Shown here: positions 1 through 7,855 of the stretch, one piece after another
Position numbering within the stretch: position 1 is the first letter of the stretch
Layout of the letters: the number at the start of each line of letters is the position of its first letter
Source: Evernia prunastri
Taxonomy: Eukaryota > Ascomycota > Lecanoromycetes > Lecanorales > Parmeliaceae
DNA: 16,884 bases
Direction: 5' to 3'
NCBI GenBank assembly: GCA_003184365.1
Contig: NKYR01000246.1
Location: 1 to 16,884 of the forward strand
Made by a program: the position numbers and the translations under genes
Notes under the pieces: model-generated
Databases searched by the model: none
Seen by the model: only the letters and a program-made list of their open reading frames with translations
Told to the model about the DNA's origin: nothing

Positions 1-3000
1 CCACCCGCCCAACCATCGCAGACGACCATCAGTCCGTCATTGACTGCTATAAATACACACGACTCTCCAGCAACCATCGGAGAAGGCCAAAATTATGGCG
101 TCCAAGTCTTGTACGATGGTGGCACGGAGGCGAGTGTCGATATCGTGTTCGTGCACGGATTGACAGGCGACGCATACAACACCTGGCTTCACAAGAATAC
201 GAGGGTACATTGGCCAAGCCAATTGCTGAGGCAAGACATCCCGGACGCACGTATCCTGAGCTTTGGCTATGATGCAGATATCGTCAATTTCTGGAACCCA
301 GTATCAAACAGTCGGCTAACCAACCATGCTGAGAACATGGTTGGCGACCTTATACGAAAGCGAGAGCGAACAAACACCGAAACCAGAAAGATCCTTTTTG
401 TCGCTCACAGTCTCGGCGGACTCGTCATTGAGTATGCGCTCAGCCACTCGAGGAGTGCCGTTGAGCGTTTTCTCCACCAGATCGAGCAATACACGGCTGG
501 GATAGTTTTCCTCGGAGTTCCGCACTGTGGGGCTGATCTTGGATCGTGGGCAAGTTTTGGTACGCGGATGATAAATGTCCTCAAGCGAGCGAATGAAGAC
601 ATTGTCGGGGTATTGAAGCCAGGATCCGAAATGCTACGGGTGGTGGAAAAGAACTTCCATAATATTTTGAGGCTCAGAAAAGAGGAAGGGTCTGAGATCT
701 CCATCACATGTTTCTATGAAGAGCTTCCTGTGATAGGGATCGGAGAGGTATAACCATCAACCCCTCACACTAGACGCTGATTCTGATTCGTCCAGATTGT
801 GCCTTTACATTCCGCAGAGATTAAGGGTTATAGCTGTTATGGTATTCACGCAAATCACATGGTAATCCGAGTGATGCCATCGGTTGTTCTATTTGCTAAC
901 CACCGTAGGATATGACCAAGTTCCCAAATCGAAAAAATCGCGGATACGACGCCGTTCTAGGTGAACTTCAGCGCTGGAAAAGGCCAGCCCCTAGAGCACT
1001 GGGCAATGAGCCACGATCAGGTCAGGCTTGAACTTCGGTTTACATTCTCCAATAAGTTGACGTGAGACGTCGCTAGCAGTCTCAGTCTAGTGCTCACGAT
1101 TCCTTAGCCTTGAATCCGTTTGTCAAACGCTTAGAAGCTGATCTGCTTATTCTTATCAGCTGTGAATAATGTCACAACTTGTGGGGAAAATACGTCAATA
1201 GGCATGGGTATCGAAATGAGCGATGACGAAGTGCGTGCTGACCTCATTGTTTAGATCTGTCAAAGCAAAAAAAGCGCCTTTTTACCGTCCCTTTTCGCAG
1301 AGATGCTGCATTCGTTGATCGAACTAGTATCTTCCAGAAAGTTAATGAGCAAATGAAAACACAGCATCTTGTCGCACTGTCAGGTATTGGTGGAATCGGG
1401 TAAGAGCGATCCCTATGATTCAAGTAAAGTCTTGAGTACTGAGATCAGATTAGGAAATCCCAGGTTGCCATTGAATTTTGTTATCGTTTCGGAGATCTTC
1501 ATTCTGATGCCCATATTATCTGGATTTTCGCTAGCACAAAAGAACGTTTTGTTCAAGCATATAAGGACATAGCAAGGAGACGAGAGCTTCCGGGATGGGA
1601 CGACCCAAAAACCAACACTCTTCAACTGGTCGCCGAATGGCTCGGTGAGCCTGTCAGTGGGCAATGGCTGATGGTTTTGGACAACGCTGATGATCTGGAT
1701 GTATTTTTTGCGAAGCCAGAACCAAGTGGAATGGATGTTGAGCCGACACGACCGCTCATTAATTATCTACCCGAAAGCTCTCAGGGTTCCGTTCTGGTCA
1801 CAACAAGGGATAATCGTATAGGCAAGAGACTTGGGAGCAAGGGAATTCCAATTGTGGTAGGATACATGAATCTTCAAGAAGGACAGGAGTTACTACGATC
1901 TCAGTTAGACCAAACTGATGACTTGAACACTAACGACTCAAGAGCCCTCATCGACACTTTGGGGTACATACCGCTTGCAATTACACAAGCCGCTGCTTTC
2001 ATCGAACAGAATAACATTACCCTTACAAAGTACCTGGAGATGCTCAATATGAATGACTCTGATCTTCAAGACCTTCTACAAGAAGATTCTGGAAACCTTC
2101 GAAGGGATTCCGAAAGTCAGAATTCCGTGATCCGAACGTGGAAGCTATCGTTTGATCTTATAGGCAAACAAAAGCCGCGAGCTGCCGAAATTTTATCGTT
2201 AATGTCAGTTCTGGACCGACAAGGAATTCCACGAAGTCTTCTACAAACTGAGGTCGACGGAAATGTTGATACAACAACAGCACTAGGAACATTACAGGCA
2301 TTTTCGCTAATAAGCCGCCAAGCCGGAGCAGAAGAGTATGAAATGCATCGACTGATTCAACTAGCTACACAAAAATGGCTCCAGATCCAAGGCACCAAAG
2401 ACGAATGGCAAGAGCGGGCTTTGAGAAAACTTGCGGATATTTTTCCCAATAGTGAATTCGAATCTTGGATCACATGTGATTTGCTTCTACCTCACGCACA
2501 GAAAGTCCTTGCAAACGATTATATGAACGAAAAGTATATAATGCAAAAGGCATATCTATCGAGGCAATTGGGTATTTTTGATAACACACAAGGTCGATAT
2601 GAGGCTGCTAGCACCCGCCTTTCTGTTGCTCTGGATCTAGAAAGAAACACGCTGGGAGTGGAACATCCAGACACACTGAGCAGCATGGCCAACCTGGCAT
2701 CAACGTACTGGAATCAAGGACGGTGGGATGAGGCCGAGAAGCTGGAGGTGCAGGTGATGGAGACGAGTTTGAGAGTGCTGAAAGAAGAGCATCCATCCAC
2801 GCTGAGCAGCATGGCCAACCTGGCAGCAACGTATCGAAATCAAGGACGGTGAGATGAGGCCGAGAAACTGGAGGTGGAGGTGATGGAGACGAGTTTGAGA
2901 GTGCTGAAAGAAGAGCATCCAGACACGCTGAGCAGCATGGCCAACCTGGCAGCAACGTACTGGAATCAAGGACGGTGGGATGAGGCCGAGAAGCTGGAGG

Positions 3001-4103
3001 TGCAGGTGATGGAGACGAGTTTGAGAGTGCTGAAAGAAGAGCATCCAGACACGCTGAGCAGCATGGCCAACCTGGCATCAACGTACTGGAATCAAGGACG
3101 GTGGGATGAGGCCGAGAAGCTGGAGGTGCAGGTGATGGAGACGAGTTTGAGAGTGCTGAAAGAAGAGCATCCAGACACGCTGAGCAGCATGGCCAACCTG
3201 GCATCAACGTACTGGAATCAAGGACGGTGGGATGAGGCCGAGAAGCTGGACGTGCAAGTGATGGAGACGAGTTTGAGAGTGCTGAAAGAAGAGCATCCAG
3301 ACACGCTGAGCAGCATGGCCAACCTGGCATCAACGTACTGGAATCAAGGACGGTGGGATGAGGCCGAGAAGCTGGAGGTGCAGGTGATGGAGACGAGAAA
3401 GAGAGTGCTGAAAGAAGAGCATCCAGACACGCTGAGCAGCATGGCCAACCTGGCAGCAACGTACTGGAATCAAGGACGGTGGGATGAGGCCGAGAAGCTG
3501 GAGGTGCAGGTGATGGAGATGAGTTTGAGAGTGCTGAAAGAAGAGCATCCAGACACGCTGAGCAGCATGGCCAACCTGGCATCAACGTATCGGAATCAAG
3601 GACGGTGGGATGAGGCCGAGAAGCTGCAGGTGCAGGTGATGGAGACGAGTTTGAGAATGCTGAAAGAAGAGCATCCATCCACGCTGAGCAGCATGGCCAA
3701 CCTGGCAGCAACGTATCGAAATCAAGGACGGTGGGATGAGGCCGAGAAACTGGAGGTGCAGGTGATGGAGACGAGTTTGAGAGTGCTGAAAGAAGAGCAT
3801 CCATCCACGCTGAGCAGCATGGCCAACCTGGCAGCAACGTATCGAAATCAAGGACGATGGGATGAGGCCGAGAAGCTGCAGGTGCAGGTGATGGAGACGA
3901 GAAAGAGAGTGCTGAAAGAAGAGCATCCAGACACGCTGAGCAGCATGGCCAACCTGGCAGCAACGTACTGGAATCAAGGACGGTGGGATGAGGCCATCGA
4001 GTTGATTCAGGTTGTCGTTAATCTTCGTACAAAGACTATTGGGGCAAATCATCCAGATACGCTTGGTGCAGTTGATTTATTGGATGAGTGGTCAAGGACT
4101 TGA
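1..4103 (+). CDS. SesB-like hydrolase / NB-ARC / TPR NOD-like receptor, 5' partial, with an in-frame TGA
   Basis: The frame is open from base 1, so the start lies upstream. Inferred exons are 1-747, 796-861, 909-1020, 1255-1399 and 1454-4103; they total 3720 nt, a whole number of codons. The SesB-like alpha/beta-hydrolase shows VFVHGL, the nucleophile elbow AHSLGG (Ser codon 409-411), LGVPH, and ANHM|DMTKF restored by splicing. The NB-ARC domain has P-loop GIGGIGKSQVA (1383-1463 across an intron), Walker B WLMVLDNADD (1665-1694), VLVTTRD and a GLPL-like GYIPLAITQAA. Eleven TPR units of 42 residues follow, then a typical end (GANHPDTLGAVDLLDEW). NLRs of this design are taken to be cytosolic receptors. 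A TGA at 2850-2852 replaces the Trp of NQGRW in unit 2; the frame stays open after it to 4103. The gene is therefore a pseudogene, a truncated allele, or carries a sequencing error. The join 1020|1255 is the least certain: hydrolase and NB-ARC parts could be two genes. Confidence 0.8.
748..795 (+). other. intron 1 of the first NLR gene (48 nt)
   Basis: Donor GTATAA follows codon GAG, a CTGAT branch-like site lies at 777-781, and the acceptor is TCCAG. Removal joins GIGE to IVPLHSAEIKGY, the usual order in this hydrolase family, and avoids a stop at 751. Confidence 0.75.
862..908 (+). other. intron 2 of the first NLR gene (47 nt)
   Basis: Donor GTAATC, branch GCTAAC near 894 and acceptor CGTAG. 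Removal joins ANHM to DMTKF in phase, rebuilding the conserved (A/D)H-x-x-M-x-K-F segment that carries the catalytic His of SesB-like hydrolases. Confidence 0.85.
1021..1254 (+). other. inferred intron or intergenic gap between the hydrolase and NB-ARC parts
   Basis: The 3' end is strong: branch GCTGAC at 1237-1242 followed by TTTAG at 1250-1254. The donor is uncertain. GTCAGG at 1021 lies before the stop at 1029-1031 and gives an in-phase join, but the intron would be 234 nt, about five times its neighbours. GTATCG at 1208 would give 47 nt and imply a separate upstream exon or start (an ATG is at 1204). I see no other coding signal in this stretch. Confidence 0.4.
1400..1453 (+). other. intron inside the P-loop of the NB-ARC domain (54 nt)
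   Basis: Donor GTAAGA and acceptor ATTAG. It splits the second Gly codon of GIG|GKS (GG at 1398-1399 plus G at 1454). Unspliced, the P-loop and the rest of NB-ARC are in different frames; spliced, they read GIGGIGKSQVAIEF. Confidence 0.88.
2676..4061 (+). repeat. 11 tandem 126-bp units encoding TPR repeats
   Basis: The period is exactly 126 bp (42 codons), for instance CTGAGCAGC recurring at 2676, 2802 and 2928. The unit runs from LSSMANLA through NQGRWDEAEKL and VMET to LKEEHPDT, a kinesin-light-chain-like TPR. Within the unit, variation falls at residues 9 (S/A), 12 (W/R), 17 (W/stop), 24 (E/D/Q), 26 (Q/E), 30-32 (TSL, MSL or TRK), 34 (V/M) and 41 (D/S). The last unit diverges after NQGRWDEA and caps the array. 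Such uniformity points to recent expansion or concerted evolution. Confidence 0.95.
2850..2852 (+). other. in-frame nonsense codon (TGG to TGA) in TPR unit 2
   Basis: All ten other units read CG(G/A)TGGGATGAGGCC here; this one reads CGGTGAGATGAGGCC. The reading frame is otherwise kept on both sides. It would remove nine complete TPR units. Confidence 0.9.
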
Positions 4104-4133
4104 AATAATTTTACTTATTGTAAAGTGGCTCTG

Positions 4134-4917
4134 TCAACTTTTCAAAGCATTCAAGCCCCTTTTAGACGGACTTCCCGACACGTTATCACCGGACACGGTG
4201 ATGAAACTTGATGACACTTCAACAAAGAACATTGCCGCAGAGACCGAAGACTCGCAGATTGAAAGGGCTCGGGCAATCAAAAAGTTGAAGAGCCTTGAGG
4301 CAGGTTTACAGACCCTTAATCGCTTTAGCCGAAGCAAGCACGCAGATTGATCGACATAGTTCACACAGGCTCTGGTTATGAAAGCTAATGCAATCCTAGC
4401 AGACCGACTTGACGAAGCCTTCGAACCCCCCAAAATAGACCATCAAGCGACCGCAAACGAAGCGGGAGCGGTCATGAATGGAGAACTCTTTCGTGAAGAA
4501 GAAGCTCCATTCATTCAAGATGTCAGAACTACAGGTGTCGGAAAGGCAGAGCCACACGAGCCGACCTTGAACTTGTCACCCTTCAGTGAAGATGGAAGCA
4601 TTCGAGCAGATGATTCCTAGCTCAACGGCGGCTTAAGAAGTTCCAAGAAGAAAAAGGACAAGAATATGAGCTGGTCAGACGATTAGAAACCCCGGTATGG
4701 ACGGCGAATATATGGTAGATGCTCAACAGAATCAGCATTTCTGAGGTCAAAGTTCAAGGCAGAACTCGAAGACGGGCGGGCTTGTTTTGTTCAGAGTAAT
4801 ACGATAATTATACAAGAATTACGGGATTGGCTTTCATCGGATGAGCTTCGCCCACTTCTATCAGTACTGGCTTTGACGGTGCTGCTTTCCCTTAGTACTG
4901 GCTTCTACGGAGAGTGA
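4134..4917 (+). pseudogene. decayed coding region of unknown family downstream of the first NLR
   Basis: One frame (codon starts at 4201, 4378 and 4687) is protein-like but broken by stops at 4348, 4357, 4618 and 4684. Its pieces are a charged segment (ETEDSQIERARAIKKLKSL), an acidic segment from 4378 (ANAILADRLDEAFEPPK) and a C-terminal piece at 4687-4917 (FKAELEDG, LRDWLSSDELRPLL). The last ends in a hydrophobic stretch of about 18 residues (LLSVLALTVLLSLSTGFY) before TGA at 4915-4917. Between 4621 and 4713 a neighbouring frame looks more coding (RRLKKFQEEKGQEYELVRRL), which suggests indels. No splice signals remove the stops convincingly. I do not recognise the family; the tail could be a membrane anchor. 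Confidence 0.4.
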
Positions 4918-6019
4918 ATCAGTCATCGAAGTCGATCTCGGTCTCAGTATCGTTTAGGGTGACTGTTTTCCAGGAGAATAGTTAGCAAAGATGATGGATT
5001 AAAGAATCTAGATAACAGGAGTCCTCTTCATCCACGGTTTAGTAGAACGAGCGGAAAAACTTTTATATCAAACAGCACATTGGCCTCGCCGCCAGTCTTG
5101 CCGCTAGCATACCCTGCATAACAGCCTCGTCACCTTGAGGCTGTGGTAGGCCAACACAACGTGTATATGGGCTGTGCTATGGGCACACAGCGGCGGTCGT
5201 GATCACTCAAGCTGAAGCAATTTATTCAGCACGAGGTCCTACTATGGCGAGATCTCATCATCGAGCCCTTAATGTGTTGATAGTATTGTAGCTTCTTGTT
5301 CTTAAGCAACTTCCTCACGCTTGCGATGTCTAAAGTCGAGGCGGTAGCGGCCTTGGCGCCCGGGGTATTTCCGCTCTTAGTACAACGTATCTGCTCCCGA
5401 ACACTTCGACGATACCGTACGGCCCTTCAAACGCTGTGAGTGATAGCTTCCTTCCAAAACCTTCTAGTTATCTGGAAGTTCATGGCTAAGAACTAATACC
5501 GTATCCTGCTCGAGGAACGTATCGGTCACACAATCGGCTCCACTATGCACGACGGGTCGGAGTACACTTCATGGCCAGATAAGGAGTTGGAGCTACGGCT
5601 TTACCAGCTACTGGGCTAATCTAGAGAAGTATGCGTTACAACGGTGGAGATAATCGAGGAGCGGCTGCTAAAGAAATTCAAGACCTTGAGACTACAATCA
5701 ATTAGGTTTCTCGGGTAACCACTCACCCGTTGGGGCCAACGGTCCTCTAAAGGAAACTTGCTGACTTGCGTGACTAAAGATCCCATTGGAAGTAAGCCAC
5801 GGAGGCACTATGCAGCCGACAAGCTCCGCTTCAGCTATTCGAAACCACGCCTTGATAAAATCCTTACTGCCCTTCGATCATTGAACTACGACCGCGAACA
5901 TTCCCGCAATACAAGAAAACAACAAGCTTAGGTCGATCCAGTGAAGCTGGTAACAGTCAGGGTGTGCCCCCCCAGTGCATTTCTGACCAGTACCCGAGAT
6001 TTCTGCTGACGTATTTCAG
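4918..6019. other. gene-poor stretch, probably old transposon debris
   Basis: No convincing open frame on either strand. It contains a small hairpin (AGCCTC at about 5122 pairing with GAGGCT about 8 nt on) and, at 5333-5449, a possible minus-strand integrase scrap listed separately. The end has a textbook 3' splice-like signal, GCTGAC...TTTCAG at about 6004-6019, just before the chromodomain-bearing region. Confidence 0.5.
5333..5449 (-). mobile_element. possible remnant of a Ty3/gypsy integrase C-terminal segment
   Basis: On the minus strand 39 codons read KLSLTAFEGPYGIVEV and then GSRYVVLRAE before a stop. This resembles the K-L-x(3)-W/Y-E-G-P-Y/F-x-V/I motif after the integrase core of Ty3/gypsy elements. 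Flanking frames are full of stops. The match is short and made by eye, so it may be chance. Confidence 0.25.
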
Positions 6020-6558
6020 ATGACCCTCTTGTGGTGGAGGATGACGATGAAAAGACTGGCGAAACTGGCGCTTCTACCAGAGCCACGAGTGTGGAGTCTG
6101 AGATTGATACCATACACCTCCAAAGCTCCCATCCGAAGGAACAGCCAAAGACACGCAGTTGCATAAGTCCTCCCACCACCAAACCTACCCCGCACCATGC
6201 CGGGATCGAGTTGAGCAGGCCACCTGTAGAGGTGATTGCGGAATAACAACGACCGTCCATCCCCCTCACGCTATCACCGTCCCCCCACCACTCGCTGAGC
6301 GGCATCAGGATCAAGGAAGTTCAACATTGGATGAAGAGGCGTGGGAGATCGTAAGGATCGTTGGCAAGAGACGAAGGGGAAAGGGCTATGGATACAAGGT
6401 GTGCTGGAAGGAGACATGGCTGCTCGAACGCGAGTTAGGAAACGCACAGGAACTGCTGCGGAAGTTTGAGGCGAAACACCAGGCGCAGCGGGGAGGCAAA
6501 CGGGGAAGACCGGCACGTGCAGATAAGGGTCGGCGATCGCTGATTGCGGGTTTGACTG
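6020..6558 (+). mobile_element. chromodomain-bearing tail of a retroelement polyprotein, degraded
   Basis: The frame at 6330-6480 encodes a chromodomain-like segment: WEIVRIVGKRRRGKGYGYKV, CWKETWLLERELGNAQELL and KFEA, followed by a basic Arg/Gly/Lys-rich tail (GGKRGRPARADKGRR). Chromodomains of this form end the polyproteins of fungal Ty3/gypsy chromoviruses and target integration to histone marks. Upstream, 6020-6246 in another frame is a Ser/Thr/Pro/Glu-rich linker (VEDDDEKTGETGASTRATS), so a frameshift near 6240 probably separates parts of one old protein. No integrase core or reverse transcriptase is present in the window. The chromodomain frame ends with TGA at 6561-6563, where the Fot1-type transposase remnant begins. 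Confidence 0.65.
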
Positions 6559-6559
6559 G

Positions 6560-7670
6560 GTGATTGCTGTAGACCCGACACGTACGGTCTACAGCAAGTG
6601 CCCGAATAATAGAGAGTTGCTGTCGGCCATAGAGTGTATCAATGGGGTCGGGAGGGAGATTCCTCCATTTCTCATAGTCACGGGAACCAATATTCTCGCC
6701 CCGTGGTTCTTGAATGATTTGGATCCCAATGTCGCTGTGACAACTTCGGAGACGGGCTTCAATAATGACTGGATTTCTCTACAATTGATCAAGCATTTCG
6801 AGCGATATTCTCGCCGTGGACAACAGGGTGCCTGGAGATTATTGATCATGGACGGCTACGGATCTCACGACACTCGCGAATTTCTGGGATATTGCGAAGA
6901 ATACAATATCATTCCATTTACATTTCCGTCACATACCACACATCTATTGCAACCGCTTGACGTGTGCGTGTTTCAGCCATTAAAGCACTATCATTCCGAG
7001 GCCGTCAATGAGGCGATTTCTACGGGGGACGAGACTTTTTCTAAGACCGAATTTCTAGCTGCATTCAACACATTTCGAGTCAAAGCATTCAAAACAACTA
7101 CAATTCTCTCCGCATGGAGAAAAACAGGCCTAATTCCGTATAATACTGAAATTGTATTGGAAGTTGTACGCAACACGTTACCCCCCCCCTCGAGAGACTA
7201 CCCCGAAAGCTCCGGAATACACACCACTTGCCGAGACTCCCAGAACCATTCGACAAGTCATAGAAACGGGATTTGAGTTGATGACACACCCAGCTATTCC
7301 AGAGGATCTACAGAAGTCTCTACAAAAGTTTACACGTGGGGCTTCGGCGGTAGCGCGATGCGGTCTCTTAACGGAACAACGACTAAATGCTCAGATTTCG
7401 GCCGAGAATGCTCGTAGAACCCGCAAAACGGAGGCCAATAAGATACTCCACAAGGGGGGGCTTCTTTATTCCAAGAATGCCCGTCGTATGAATCAAGAAC
7501 GACTCAAACTTGAGAAAGTACGTGAAAAGGAACGAGAGGATGCATGGCAAAAGAGGTACGAGACGGCCTGTAAGAAAGTCTTCAAGCAGACCAAAAATCA
7601 TGTTAAGACTTGGCAGTCCCCTAGGAAGTGGGAGGTACGCATTTGGAAGGAAGTTATTAAGGAATTATGA
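6560..7670 (+). pseudogene. Fot1/pogo-type (Tc1-mariner superfamily) transposase, N-terminally truncated and frameshifted
   Basis: The frame from 6560 encodes the second half of a DDE_1 endonuclease: CPNNRELLSAIECINGVG, PPFLIVTGTNILAPWFLNDL, TGFNNDWISLQLIKHFERY, the second catalytic Asp in LLIMDGYGSH and the third in LLQPLDVCVFQPLKHYH. I count 35 residues between these two Asp (DD35D). The N-terminal helix-turn-helix/CENP-B DNA-binding part and the first catalytic Asp are missing. At 7181-7189 a run of nine C shifts the frame: the C-terminal part continues in the frame ending at 7670 (TPRTIRQVIETGF, KFTRGASAVA, KGGLLYSKNARR, then a basic Arg/Lys-rich tail). An eight-C run would keep one frame. 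The copy is surely inactive. Terminal inverted repeats could not be identified. It directly abuts the chromodomain remnant. Confidence 0.88.
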
Positions 7671-7724
7671 ATAATGTATATATATATGTAGGGTAGTAGC
7701 TGAATTTGGTTCTATGGCTGGGTA

Positions 7725-7752
7725 GCACTTGCCGAGGGACCGAGGCAAGTGC
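7725..7752. repeat. perfect 9-bp inverted repeat (hairpin) after the transposase remnant
   Basis: GCACTTGCC (7725-7733) and GGCAAGTGC (7744-7752) are exact reverse complements around a 10-nt loop. It lies 55 bp after the transposase stop and about 100 bp before the second NLR. It could be a transposon-end structure or a chance hairpin. Confidence 0.6.
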
Positions 7753-7855
7753 GTGGCACGATTAGCGATCGGTACCACTCAAAAATCAGCCACTGAACTG
7801 CTCTGTCTCTTATATACGAAATATATCGCAAGTCAAAGCATTCAGCCTTACAGTG

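Noticed and set aside
2850..2852. Repeat-induced point mutation (RIP) as the cause of the TGA
   Set aside because: On the opposite strand the change is C to T in a CpC context, not the CpA preferred by RIP. The rest of the array shows none of the many C-to-T changes RIP would leave.
2608..3963. 451-codon open frame on the minus strand across the TPR array
   Set aside because: It is a by-product of a highly uniform repeat whose period is a multiple of three and whose antisense happens to lack stops. Its Ser/Pro/Leu-rich product has no recognisable features, and the plus strand encodes clear TPRs.
2676..4061. Regularly spaced repeats that could suggest a CRISPR array
   Set aside because: The 126-bp units are contiguous, have no unique spacers and encode TPR motifs in a eukaryotic gene.
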